Assembly: GCA_964057225.1 (NCBI GenBank)
Contig: OZ059894.1
Span: forward strand, 7,388,131 to 7,452,130
DNA from: Auanema rhodensis
Taxonomy: Eukaryota > Nematoda > Chromadorea > Rhabditida > Rhabditidae
DNA length: 64,000 nt
Direction of reading: 5' to 3'
The notes below the pieces were generated by a model that was given only the letters and a program-made list of their open reading frames with translations, had not been told where the DNA came from and made no database searches. The position numbers were made by a program, and so were the translations under genes. Below are positions 1-11,072 of this stretch, in pieces (position 1 is the first letter of the stretch; every line of letters starts with the position of its first letter).

Positions 1-2
1 GT

Positions 3-140
3 GCGTCTGGTCACATTTTTGCACATAACTTAACAGCAGGTAGTGAAAAAGTTTGGATGACATTCCGATCAGATAGAAATATCAATCTTAGTGGTTTTCA
101 TATGAAATGGATTGCGTATGAAGATGACAGTCATGCTTAA
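3..140 (+). CDS. CUB-domain protein, C-terminal end (partial)
   Basis: An open frame enters from the left edge in frame 3 and ends at TAA 138-140, giving 45 residues. The pattern fits the C-terminal half of a CUB domain: residues VWMTFRSD, then N-x-x-L-S-GF and W-x-AY, match the conserved strand 'F.SD...N..GF...W.A.Y'. CUB domains are extracellular beta-sandwich modules of secreted or membrane proteins. The stop lies five residues after the domain's last strand, so the domain would end the protein. The upstream exons are outside the window. Seen: open frame and motif. Inferred: CUB identity. No polyadenylation signal was pinned down in the AT-rich DNA that follows. Confidence 0.6.
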   Translation, partial: ASGHIFAHNLTAGSEKVWMTFRSDRNINLSGFHMKWIAYEDDSHA

Positions 141-2850
141 TTTGTATTTTTTTTGTTTTTTTTTATTTGCAATCAAATATAAGATAAATAATAACAACAA
201 CAACAATATGTTGTGTGAAATATAATATTTCAAGTTCGAATTATATGGATATATCAATTATCTTTCTCATGTATTCTTTTTCTTTTTGTTTTTCAACAAT
301 ATTTTGAAAAAGAAAATGAAAATTTTATTGTAAATAACAAGATTCAGTCTTTTGCTACTTTAATTCAAACAATCACACACTGATGAGAGTTTGTATCATG
401 CTAGCTTTCGGAAAGCGGATTCCTTTTCACGGCCATGTTGATGTTGAAGAGATCGAGAATTTGAGATCCAAAAAGGCGTTGTTGATGATGAGTATGGCGA
501 TCAAATATCAGAGAAATGAACAAATATGTTTAAGATTACAACTTGTTATATAAGTAAAAAAATGTATATGTTATTATGAAAATCCAAAAAAAAAGAAAAA
601 TGCTGATGAGATCATGAAATTAATGCCAGGGTTATTTTTTACATTTGCATTTATCATGTTATTGTAGGCCTACTTGCCACCCCAACTATAACCAAGATCA
701 ATCCATTTCTGATTCGGCATTTTGCGCAAAGGATGAAGCATATTCATAATATTTTCATTTGTCTAAAATTAGAAAATTATTATTAATTGAAAGATATAAA
801 ACTAAATCATACTAAAGAATCATGTCGCTTGAACATATTGCTGTCTGGCCAATTTATTTGATTGTAATCAGGCATAAGCTCATATTGAGATGACGATAAC
901 ACTAAAAAGAAAAAAGTGAAAAATAAAATTCATAACAATAAACGAAACAAAAATTTTTCGTAACTATTTGTATTGTTGGCTGCAATCAATTTTAATTTAC
1001 CTTGTTTAGGAACAGATTTTGCAGAAGCAACTTGAATGCACAATGCTATGAAAAGAGTTGTTCCAAACATTGTCTGCCACATCATATGTCAGATAGGAAA
1101 CTGAAACTTTTGTTATATTTAAGTATCGAATTGAAAAGAAACAAAACATTTTTTTTGCTTCGTCTTAAAGCTCTTTTCAAAACGAAAAAAATCAATGTAT
1201 GTGTAAGAAATAAATGAATGAATGATATACAAGTTCAATCATACATATAATAATTAACGAATTCACACAACTAATCTGGGAATAAAACTAAAAACTAAAG
1301 CATTGTCAGAGCAAAGAAGTATGTTGGTTCATTTTGTTTCAACTATAAATGAGAAAAGGAGAACTTCAAAATTAAAATTTTTATGGCTATTGTCTTTTCT
1401 TGCAGTGGATTTGTCAGTGAACTTCATAAACCTCGAAAAAAAGAGTAGCCAAAGGAGGCAATTAGAAAAGAAGCCCAATTAAGATTCTTGTTTGTATGAC
1501 ACCAACTACTGGAAAAAAAGTATCGGATCGAAAGATGTTCAAGTAATTGAAACGAGTTCTGAGAATACTTTGTGAGCTCAATCAATTCCAAGAAAGAAAA
1601 TTGTTGAATTTTGAAAATAAAAAATTGTTCCTATCTTGTGTGAAAATGTGAAAAAAAAATGAAAAAAAGATTATTTTTGAATGGCATCTACTGTAAATTT
1701 TGCAAGTTATAGAGACAATTGAAAAATGAAGAGCTTGTATCACTTATGTTATATTGTAAACGAGACGTAAAAACCAAAGGATGTTTTTAGAATTTATTAA
1801 TCCCTCCCATCCTGGCTGTCAGTCTCCACCTCTTTTTTTCTCCCTCCTCCCATAAATTACATCGTCACAAATACTGAAAACAACTATATTAAAAATGGAA
1901 AACATTAAAAGTATATAAAGAATATTGAAGAAAAAAATTGTATGAAACACAAATAGATATAAGTAGAATTTTGCGTGTTAACTATGGAAAAAGTATATTA
2001 TAGTTAATATTATTATATCCATAAATATGTATTATGCTGATTGAAATAATTTATTGAAAAAAAAATAATTATGAAAAAAACAATAAAAATAGAATATTTA
2101 AAGGAAATATTTTATTTCTAGTTCATTGATTTCAAAATAAGAAAAACCAATTGTATATAGTTGTTGAAGAGAGTGAGAGTAAAAGAATCAATTATATTTT
2201 GATAACAATCTGTGAATGAGCATCCTCGTATGCAATAGTTTGAGTTGGCTATATCTCCATTATCTTATCTAGCTTTGAAAGCCATTTTCTTTATTAATTA
2301 TTTTGGTTTATTCAGTATAATTGAATAGACTACCAATATGAATAAGAGATGTAAGGTTTCAATCTATAACTTTAGCAAATGTTGGAAGAAAAAATATTTG
2401 AATAAGATAAGGAAATGATTAAAGATGCTTTAGATAGGGTTACTTCATGTTGACACTGAAACGTGATTCGAAGCATTTATTAAATAGATCCGTATTGGTG
2501 TAGTAGTATAGTAAAATGCTTTAATATTCTTATTCAGACAGCTATATACAATACTTCATTTTTTCAAAAATTAAACTAAAAACAGGAAGTTCAAATTTCG
2601 ATCAAGTTTCATGAAATTGTTAATTCTATAGCTTTGAAGAAATAAAATGAACAAATATCTATTCGCTTAGTTGAAAGCATATGAATGACAGATTTCTTGA
2701 AAAAATACATTCATACATGTATGTATATGTCTAAAGAAAAGAAATTTTCATCATTGAATATATAGATACATATGTATGTATGTGATATATAGATGAATAT
2801 ATAAAATATATATAATTTATAATAATATGTATAGTTAATTGTGTATGTAA
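141..2850. other. AT-rich intergenic DNA, no convincing gene
   Basis: This stretch is dominated by A/T runs. A 56-codon open frame at 383-553 (+), starting MRVCIMLAFGKR, has fairly normal amino-acid composition but no recognised domain. Good splice-acceptor-like sites lie before 1016 (TTGTTTAG) and 1405 (TCTTTTCTTGCAG), the latter followed by a short open frame ending at 1447, so terminal exons of an unseen gene are possible. A pyrimidine-rich patch occurs at 1801-1860, and TATG/ATAC-type simple sequence fills 2700-2880. None of this is enough to call a gene. Confidence 0.4.
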
Positions 2851-3836
2851 TATACATATATATGTCTATATATCCATATTATAACTCCGATTTCATCTTT
2901 CATCTGTAAAAATGTTTCAATTAAATATCCAGGTTCTTGGGCTCATTGCTTATCGTTTAGGATCTGCGCTCATTGGTCAGCTATTAACGATAGCTATTCT
3001 TTGATTAGTTCAAAAGTTGAAAGTAGAAAATTAAAGTTGAAGAAACTTCGATTAGGAAAAATAGTTCACGAAAGCTTGTGGAGTCTGGAAATAAACTGCA
3101 CGTTTCAATTCTTCTTCATTAGCCCACTTCATACGGGAAAAAGGAGAAGCTATGGTTTTGCGAAAACAAAAAGAGGAAGAAATCCTTCCTTATCCAGAAA
3201 ATTCGTTTTCACTATATTCAGCAAGCAAATTCATTATTTTTTGTATTCTTCTTTCTGCCTTTCTCGTATTAAAAAGAAAGAAGATGGTTGAAATTGATTA
3301 AAATAATATTTATTTTTCATTGAAGTTTAAGAAAATATAACGACCTTCACAAAACAGTTAAACATGTATAATTTCTTTCTTTTTTTTGTTCAAAAAAATA
3401 ATCTCCATGAAATCTGACCTTATAATAAAGATGTCTCATACTCTTCTCGTAGAACTGATTGAAATATCTGACAGATAACTCTTGTGTATTTTCATTTAAG
3501 GAAAATAAATGATTAAGACTTAGAGTTTGATTGATTTTATCGCCGTGGCTCCGATTCAAGGGGGAGGGGTAAAAAGCCCGAGAAAGTCTTGTCAACGCTA
3601 ATAATGTCATTTGTAAGATACCGGTTTCCAAGTTTGTAACAGACAAGTTATGTTTCCGTTCTCTCCTCTCCCCTCTCTCTCTTCTTATCTCTCTCCCTCT
3701 GTCTGTGTTCCTCTCCATCTCTCTTTAGTAAAAACTAGTAGTATATATACGAGGGATTATAATACCATACATCTCAGTAAGTGAATTTTTGAAGAACTAA
3801 AAAGTGCTTATCTTTTTTATAATTTTTATACATTTT
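2851..3836 (+). repeat. Inverted repeat A, left arm
   Basis: About 986 bp matching 7764-8749 in reverse complement with only scattered differences; one changes a threonine codon to lysine in an open frame shared by both arms. The left limit is in AT simple sequence and is approximate. The arm contains a CT-rich run on + (3660-3722) and ends with the AGTATATATACGAGGG block. Open frames of 96 and 123 codons exist in both arms, but they resemble no family and their conservation simply reflects the recent duplication. Confidence 0.85.
3740..3836 (+). repeat. Element-end block, copy 1 (short form)
   Basis: Begins AGTATATATACGAGGG, continues ATTATAATACCAT, and ends at a TTATACATTTT stretch. It is a shortened version of the block at 4590-4768, lacking about 80 bp in the middle. 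Mirrored at 7764-7860, it is a candidate terminal inverted repeat of a 3740-7860 unit. Confidence 0.55.
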
Positions 3837-4589
3837 TTTTAGATGGCTCTCCATCATATGATTCCCAGTTTTGCTTTCACCATATCAAATAACCTAACGT
3901 ATGATCTCTTATTTAATATTTTTGAATTATTATTCAAATATACCGCATTGAAATTAGAGAAAAATATAATTGAAAAGATTTATTTTGAGAATTCAGGAAA
4001 AATTTTCGTGTATTCATTAAACGTTACATAGAATTTGGATGGAGTACTTATTGAAAATGAAGAAAACAGTTGATACAACAGAAAGAATTGATAGGAACCT
4101 CATGATTTTAAGAAAAATATTCAAAACCTTTGAAATGCGGAAATGACGCCATCTGAAGGTCGTTAGGTAGGTGAGGGGTACGGGTTACTGTAAGCGAGGT
4201 CCAGAAATGAATAGTCTTTAGATTGGGACGAAAAGCGAAAAAAATGAAGAGAGAAAAGAAAGAATGGAAGAAAAGTAAAGAGGAGAAAACGTTAAGTGAT
4301 AGGTAATCATCATAAAAACCTCATCATCACGTATTATTAGAGAAAAACAATAAGTCAAACAATAGGACAAGTTGTGGTTTCTGTTTCCTAAAAAGGACAT
4401 CTGATACACAGTGTACCTGTAGGTCTTCAGGACCGGTATGATTTGTTGTTTTGGAGGCAAGAACAAGAGGAGGTTGAAATACTTCTTCCAAGAAGAATTA
4501 TGAGGGAATAAAAAACCTACAAAAAGAGCGGGAAAAATTGAATGAAGAAGAGAATTACAAAATGTATATATAGTAAGAAAAGTTTAAAT

Positions 4590-4768
4590 AGTATATATAC
4601 GAGGGATTATAATACCATTTTGACATCTCAGCCGTTTTAGACACATTTTCATTCTTTGAAGTCAGAAAATCACCTCATTTACAACACTTTTTTGAAAGAA
4701 GTGAGAAGTAAGTGAATTTTTTGAAGCACTAAAAAGTGCTTATCTTTGATAATTTTCATACATTTTTG
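4590..4768 (+). repeat. Element-end block, copy 2 (long form)
   Basis: Same start as copy 1 (AGTATATATACGAGGG), with an extra segment in the middle. It contains a perfect stem-loop at 4724-4741: AAGCACT, loop AAAA, AGTGCTT. The mirrored copy is 10894-11072. The pair would be the termini of a 4590-11072 unit of about 6.5 kb. Because flanks lie inside the inverted repeats, no target-site duplication can be read. Confidence 0.55.
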
Positions 4769-4977
4769 ATCAATTTTCTGTTAAGATGTCGATTTCATTT
4801 TTAATTTCTTATTTTCATGCTTAAATGTTATATTTTCATGTCACTTTCATACTTTTTACAAAATTGATGAATGTCGATGTATGTCGATTTTTTTCACCAA
4901 GTGGTAATATAAAAATAGAGCCTAATAAATGACTAATCTGAAAAAAATCTACCAAGTCTTACAAATCTTAAACTTCT

Positions 4978-5336
4978 GACTTTAGTAGAAAAATTAGAAA
5001 TCAAGAAGGAATCTTTATGAGAAACATTTTACCATCACAAGGAATTAGAGAAAAAGAAGTAGGAATTGTAAATTTAGATTCTTTAAATATTAAAAAAACT
5101 CATTGGGTTTGTTATTCCGAAATGAAAGATAAAATACATTATTTCGATTCTTTTGGACTTGATCCTCCATTAGAACATCAAGAATAATTGAAGACCTCAA
5201 AAGGGAAGATAAAATAGAACTCTCAACATTTCAAATTCAAGAATTCAATACACATCACCGTGACTATTACTGTTTACTACTCTTTAAATTATTAGGAAAA
5301 TATGAATTTCAAAAATCAGTAATCTATCTGATGTGA
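4978..5336 (+). pseudogene. Adenain-like cysteine protease, broken (left arm)
   Basis: The first half reads in frame 1 to a TAA at 5185-5187 and shows the family pattern: GIVNLD, then THWVCY (the catalytic His region), then YFDSFG (acidic residue) and PP. The rest continues in frame 0 to TGA 5334-5336 and contains I-Q-E-F-N and YYC-L-L-L. In functional relatives the nucleophile sits in a C-G-Y-Y-C context; here the first Cys and Gly are replaced by Arg and Asp, so the usual nucleophile is absent. This enzyme processes capsid proteins in adenovirus, adintovirus and Polinton particles. A frameshift and a lost active-site residue make it a pseudogene. Its 3' end overlaps the 3' end of the PolB remnant on the other strand by a few bases. 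Confidence 0.7.
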
Positions 5337-6573
5337 ATACCGTCATCCATTACAACACCTTTTGGATACACAGGAGATAAACCGGTTTTATTCAATTCAT
5401 AAGTTTTCATCGTCTTATCAATAAATCTAAAACCTTTGTTCCTTCCATTAATCAACTCATTATTCATTAAGCAACTGAGGTATTTCTCTTTAGTTAATAT
5501 GTTTTTATTTCTATCTTTTTGGATTCCTTTGGCTGAGAGTTTATTCTCTTTATCATTCCAAACAAAATAAGTTCCCATCCCAACACCTTCAAATCCAATT
5601 TTGAACAGACATGTGGTTCTTTTATCAAATGTTTTGAAATCTGGTCTAGGAAAAAACTTATATTTGTTCTTCTCGAATTCTTCTCTTATATGTGGTTTAA
5701 TAATACTTTCAAAATTTCCAGAAAGAGTCATATATGATGAATCTGTATCCATTATTATCCATAATTGAATTGCAACATTCTCAACTTAGAATTATCGTAC
5801 ACACTACAAGCAATTTGAATTGGCATGTTTTGCTTAACTTTTTTTGATTTCTTAACCACTTCATATGTTCCATCATATTCTTTAGCATCATAGTAAAAAT
5901 AATCATTTTTAGCTCTATTGAACTGTATTTCATCCCACATTTTCACTTTTCTATGTTTATTCTTATCCATTCCAGTTACTATAAAGGCAGAATTTCCAAC
6001 TAGTTTAGCTCCTCCAGGAATTATAGCATACTTTTGATCAACATCTCCTTTACGTCTTTCATCAGATACCCAATTCATAAAAAAAATTTTTAAATTTTCC
6101 TCGTTTAGCTTCTGGTACCTCAACGTCAACTTCTAAAAATCCAAAAAAGGAGAATGTATCACTCATCAAAGTTCTCTCATAGAACGAAAAATCATTGGTT
6201 TTTGTGTTCCGCAAGGAATTTCTTCAACAAGACACCATAGGTATAACGCATGAGCATCAAATCCAACTATTTTCTTAACTGTTTTACCGTTTTTGTCATA
6301 ATACCATTCCTTTTTATTTTTATTGTAGTGTACTCTTGTAATTTGGGTTTTATCGTTTTCATGATATCTATGAGATACTATTGAAGCTCCGCCAGTTATA
6401 TTACTTTTAAATTTATAAAATGCTTCTTTATTTTCTTCTCCAAAAAGCCAAATCATGGGATGATCTTTTTCCCAACTTAGAAGAGCTTTATGTCTACAAA
6501 ACTCTTTGAATAATTTATCGGATCTCGATTTATTACAAAGAATACAACAAGCAACACTTGACTCTTGGAACAA
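5324..6573 (-). pseudogene. Protein-primed DNA polymerase B, broken (left arm)
   Basis: Mirror copy of 9089-10338, where the motifs are described. On this strand the order from 6573 downward is: a KIVGFDAHALYLW segment, frame breaks, a WVSDERRKGD / KLVGNS segment, then MDTDSSY. The same frame breaks are present as in the right arm, so the gene was already dead before the arms were duplicated or homogenised. Its last codons at 5324 run into the end of the oppositely oriented protease. Confidence 0.75.
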
Positions 6574-6768
6574 TCAAATCTATCAAGATACCATGTATCT
6601 CGCTTCAAAAAGAAGCATCAATAGAAACATTTATAATTTTCTTTTTTTGAAAATGCTAACAACATCTTCAACTTGTCATCTGTTCATCTATTTAATTATT
6701 TATCTTGTTTATAGTAGTTGTAAATCCTTTTTTCAATAATTTCTTCATCTATTTTCAAAGTGTAAGAA

Positions 6769-7763
6769 GTTCATCATTTAAATTTTATTGAATATCTTTA
6801 CAGATTGTGTGCTCGCGGTTCCTTTTTTTCTGATGGGAGACTAATTCGTTTCGGTAAGTTCAACTATAATTTTGAAGTTTTGGATTTTTTTATTTTTGTA
6901 ATGAAAACACAATTTAAGCTTAACATTGTTTAATCATTAGTTTTTAATAATTGGTTTTCATTTTCAGCTCCATTTCCGTTGACCTCGATACTCGTAGAGT
7001 AGTCGTTGATTTTCTTCACAATGCTTTAAAAAAAATTCAAACAAAGATGTCACGTCACACAGGTTCGGATAAACTTTTTTTTTACCGCATAAAATTTTGT
7101 AAATAATAATGCCATTGGAGAAATTCAGAGGCTTTTTTAGTTTTATCTAAAAAAAATTTTGTTTAGTTCGTGGAAAGTTGGATCCGACTTTGTTCACTAC
7201 AGCGATCAACGAGGTTGTGATTCTTCTACTTATAAGAATGATAAATTACAGCACTTGATGCAAGAACATATACATAATATTTAATGTCTAATAATAATTT
7301 GTTAAGAGGTCATCGTTGCGGTCAATTTTGCGACGACTCTCGAATTTGGTCAAGGCTGCTTGCATTCTCGCGGGTCTGGTTCAGATTGGTATTTTTTTAT
7401 ATTATCTTATAAAGAGTTTTAAAATGTTCTTATATTTTACTTTTTGATTACAGACATGTATTTATTTTGTTTTTAGGTCTGGCGGCCAACAACGAAGAAG
7501 AGGATGCCTTGGAGCAAGTCAAACAGACTGCGCGACATCGTCAACAACATTGTAGCTGCTTCAACTCCTTGTGCCTCCTCCACCGATTAAAATTATTTGT
7601 ATTGATACCTTTTTATGTAAATTTCGTTTATTGTCTTAAATGAAGTACCTAAAAGTCTGGTAGATATGGTTTTGTATAATCAAATTTAGTTTTTCGACGT
7701 TCGGTTTTAACAGACTTTAGGGTAACATGTATGCTTGTTTCTTAAAACAACAGAATATTAATC
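6769..7763 (+). other. Unique core between the inverted repeats; possible small spliced gene
   Basis: This is the only part of the element without an inverted partner. Several segments are bounded by good splice signals: CTTTACAG before 6804, GTAAGT at 6854, TTTTCAG before 6968, GTTTAG before 7167. The cleanest reading is ATG 7284 through 7388, an 88-bp GT-AG intron (7389-7476), then 7477-7590 ending TAA. It gives 72 residues, with a basic second half (RPTTKKRMPWSKSNRLR) that could bind nucleic acid. Alternative frames through the same exons are also open (for example one reading SLRSILRRLSNLVKAACIL), so the frame is unresolved. No family is recognised. It could be a Polinton core or minor capsid gene, or host DNA. 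Confidence 0.25.
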
Positions 7764-7860
7764 AAAATGTATAAAAATTATAAAAAAGATAAGCACTTTT
7801 TAGTTCTTCAAAAATTCACTTACTGAGATGTATGGTATTATAATCCCTCGTATATATACT
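7764..7860 (-). repeat. Element-end block, copy 3 (short form)
   Basis: Inverted copy of 3740-3836; the AGTATATATACGAGGG end is at 7860, reading leftward. Confidence 0.55.
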
Positions 7861-8749
7861 ACTAGTTTTTACTAAAGAGAGATGGAGAGGAACACAGACA
7901 GAGGGAGAGAGATAAGAAGAGAGAGAGGGGAGAGGAGAGAACGGAAACATAACTTGTCTGTTACAAACTTGGAAACCGGTATCTTACAAATGACATTATT
8001 AGCGTTGACAAGACTTTCTCGGGCTTTTTACCCCTCCCCCTTGAATCGGAGCCACGGCGATAAAATCAATCAAACTCTAAGTCTTAATCATTTATTTTCC
8101 TTAAATGAAAATACACAAGAGTTATCTGTCAGATATTTCAATCAGTTCTACGAGAAGAGTATGAGACATCTTTATTATAAGGTCAGATTTCATGGAGATT
8201 ATTTTTTTGAACAAAAAAAAGAAAGAAATTATACATGTTTAACTGTTTTGTGAAGGTCGTTATATTTTCTTAAACTTCAATGAAAAATAAATATTATTTT
8301 AATCAATTTCAACCATCTTCTTTCTTTTTAATACGAGAAAGGCAGAAAGAAGAATACAAAAAATAATGAATTTGCTTGCTGAATATAGTGAAAACGAATT
8401 TTCTGGATAAGGAAGGATTTCTTCCTCTTTTTGTTTTCGCAAAACCATAGCTTCTCCTTTTTCCCGTATGAAGTGGGCTAATGAAGAAGAATTGAAACTT
8501 GCAGTTTATTTCCAGACTCCACAAGCTTTCGTGAACTATTTTTCCTAATCGAAGTTTCTTCAACTTTAATTTTCTACTTTCAACTTTTGAACTAATCAAA
8601 GAATAGCTATCGTTAATAGCTGACCAATGAGCGCAGATCCTAAACGATAAGCAATGAGCCCAAGAACCTGGATATTTAATTGAAACATTTTTACAGATGA
8701 AAGATGAAATCGGAGTTATAATATGGATATATAGACATATATATGTATA
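7764..8749 (-). repeat. Inverted repeat A, right arm
   Basis: Reverse complement of 2851-3836. It lies inside the interval between the two B arms, which is what makes the whole element non-palindromic. It starts with the mirrored end block (7764-7860), followed by a GA-rich run on + at 7878-7940. Confidence 0.85.
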
Positions 8750-8893
8750 TTAATATATATTACATTCTACACTTTCAATTTAGATATGTATGAAAACGCT
8801 GTGTCTCCATCAGGTTTGAGTGAACATATTTTATATCAAATTCAAGCATTCACAAGATTTTGAAAAGTACCTAAAGCAAAGATCTATAAAATG
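8750..8893. other. Spacer between arms A' and B'
   Basis: 144 bp found in only one copy. It includes a 25-codon open frame at 8786-8863 (+) preceded by an acceptor-like TTCAATTTAG, with normal amino-acid composition but no recognised function. It may be a junction remnant left by the rearrangement. Confidence 0.3.
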
Positions 8894-9088
8894 TTCTTAC
8901 ACTTTGAAAATAGATGAAGAAATTATTGAAAAAAGGATTTACAACTACTATAAACAAGATAAATAATTAAATAGATGAACAGATGACAAGTTGAAGATGT
9001 TGTTAGCATTTTCAAAAAAAGAAAATTATAAATGTTTCTATTGATGCTTCTTTTTGAAGCGATATACATGGTCTCTTGATAGATTTGA

Positions 9089-10338
9089 TTGTTCCAAGAG
9101 TCAAGTGTTGCTTGTTGTATTCTTTGTAATAAATCGAGATCCGATAAATTATTCAAAGAGTTTTGTAGACATAAAGCTCTTCTAAGTTGGGAAAAAGATC
9201 ATCCCATGATTTGGCTTTTTGGAGAAGAAAATAAAGAAGCATTTTATAAATTTAAAAGTAATATAACTGGCGGAGCTTCAATAGTATCTCATAGATATCA
9301 TGAAAACGATAAAACCCAAATTACAAGAGTACACTACAATAAAAATAAAAAGGAATGGTATTATGACAAAAACGGTAAAACAGTTAAGAAAATAGTTGGA
9401 TTTGATGCTCATGCGTTATACCTATGGTGTCTTGTTGAAGAAATTCCTTGCGGAACACAAAAACCAATGATTTTTCGTTCTATGAGAGAACTTTGATGAG
9501 TGATACATTCTCCTTTTTTGGATTTTTAGAAGTTGACGTTGAGGTACCAGAAGCTAAACGAGGAAAATTTAAAAATTTTTTTTATGAATTGGGTATCTGA
9601 TGAAAGACGTAAAGGAGATGTTGATCAAAAGTATGCTATAATTCCTGGAGGAGCTAAACTAGTTGGAAATTCTGCCTTTATAGTAACTGGAATGGATAAG
9701 AATAAACATAGAAAAGTGAAAATGTGGGATGAAATACAGTTCAATAGAGCTAAAAATGATTATTTTTACTATGATGCTAAAGAATATGATGGAACATATG
9801 AAGTGGTTAAGAAATCAAAAAAAGTTAAGCAAAACATGCCAATTCAAATTGCTTGTAGTGTGTACGATAATTCTAAGTTGAGAATGTTGCAATTCAATTA
9901 TGGATAATAATGGATACAGATTCATCATATATGACTCTTTCTGGAAATTTTGAAAGTATTATTAAACCACATATAAGAGAAGAATTCGAGAAGAACAAAT
10001 ATAAGTTTTTTCCTAGACCAGATTTCAAAACATTTGATAAAAGAACCACATGTCTGTTCAAAATTGGATTTGAAGGTGTTGGGATGGGAACTTATTTTGT
10101 TTGGAATGATAAAGAGAATAAACTCTCAGCCAAAGGAATCCAAAAAGATAGAAATAAAAACATATTAACTAAAGAGAAATACCTCAGTTGCTTAATGAAT
10201 AATGAGTTGATTAATGGAAGGAACAAAGGTTTTAGATTTATTGATAAGACGATGAAAACTTATGAATTGAATAAAACCGGTTTATCTCCTGTGTATCCAA
10301 AAGGTGTTGTAATGGATGACGGTATTCACATCAGATAG
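9089..10338 (+). pseudogene. Protein-primed DNA polymerase B, broken (right arm)
   Basis: Three coding blocks match the palm of Polinton/linear-plasmid type PolB. Block 1 (9089-9496) holds GGASIVSHRYHE and motif A-like FDAHALYLWCL, then a premature TGA at 9494. The next piece, FFGFLEVDVEVPEAKR, is in another frame and stops at 9598. Block 2 (9533-9907) becomes polymerase-like from WVSDERRKGDVD and contains motif B-like KLVGNSAF (the usual YG is altered), then PIQIACSVY and KLRMLQFNY. Block 3 (9910-10338) opens with motif C, MDTDSSY, and continues through FDKRTTCLFKI and KGIQKDRN. Reading frames switch 2-1-2-1, and sequence expected between the 'VEVP' and 'WVSD' segments and just before motif C is missing. 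The exonuclease domain is not seen intact. Not functional. Confidence 0.8.
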
Positions 10339-10684
10339 ATTACTGATTTTTGAAATTCATATTTTCCTAATAATTTAAAGAGTAGTAAACAGTAATAGTC
10401 ACGGTGATGTGTATTGAATTCTTGAATTTGAAATGTTGAGAGTTCTATTTTATCTTCCCTTTTGAGGTCTTCAATTATTCTTGATGTTCTAATGGAGGAT
10501 CAAGTCCAAAAGAATCGAAATAATGTATTTTATCTTTCATTTCGGAATAACAAACCCAATGAGTTTTTTTAATATTTAAAGAATCTAAATTTACAATTCC
10601 TACTTCTTTTTCTCTAATTCCTTGTGATGGTAAAATGTTTCTCATAAAGATTCCTTCTTGATTTCTAATTTTTCTACTAAAGTC
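10326..10684 (-). pseudogene. Adenain-like cysteine protease, broken (right arm)
   Basis: Mirror of 4978-5336, with the same THWVCY and YFDSFG segments, the same frameshift and the same altered nucleophile region. It lies tail to tail with the PolB remnant, overlapping it at 10326-10338. Confidence 0.7.
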
Positions 10685-10893
10685 AGAAGTTTAAGATTTG
10701 TAAGACTTGGTAGATTTTTTTCAGATTAGTCATTTATTAGGCTCTATTTTTATATTACCACTTGGTGAAAAAAATCGACATACATCGACATTCATCAATT
10801 TTGTAAAAAGTATGAAAGTGACATGAAAATATAACATTTAAGCATGAAAATAAGAAATTAAAAATGAAATCGACATCTTAACAGAAAATTGAT

Positions 10894-11072
10894 CAAAAAT
10901 GTATGAAAATTATCAAAGATAAGCACTTTTTAGTGCTTCAAAAAATTCACTTACTTCTCACTTCTTTCAAAAAAGTGTTGTAAATGAGGTGATTTTCTGA
11001 CTTCAAAGAATGAAAATGTGTCTAAAACGGCTGAGATGTCAAAATGGTATTATAATCCCTCGTATATATACT
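10894..11072 (-). repeat. Element-end block, copy 4 (long form)
   Basis: Inverted copy of 4590-4768; the AGTATATATACGAGGG end is at 11072. The perfect AAGCACT/AGTGCTT stem-loop is at 10921-10938. Confidence 0.55.

Larger units (their letters stand above)
3838..6768 (+). repeat. Inverted repeat B, left arm
   Basis: About 2931 bp matching 8894-11824 in reverse complement. Differences are rare: a His/Tyr change in the frame at 3843-4031, and two changes in the frame at 6506-6739. Coding remnants are a protease on + and PolB on -, arranged tail to tail. Open frames at 3843-4031 (+) and 4218-4466 (-) have no recognised function. Confidence 0.9.

Noticed and set aside
3001-3291. 96-codon open frame present in both A arms (also 8309-8599)
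   Set aside because: Basic, low-information composition with no recognisable domain; duplication alone explains its two copies.
3347-3718. 123-codon open frame present in both A arms (also 7882-8253)
   Set aside because: Its N-terminus is encoded by a (GA)n-like run, no domain is visible, and preservation in both arms follows from recent duplication.
4218-4466. 82-codon open frame in both B arms (also 11196-11444)
   Set aside because: No domain, Phe/Ser-rich tail from a pyrimidine run; not enough to call a gene.
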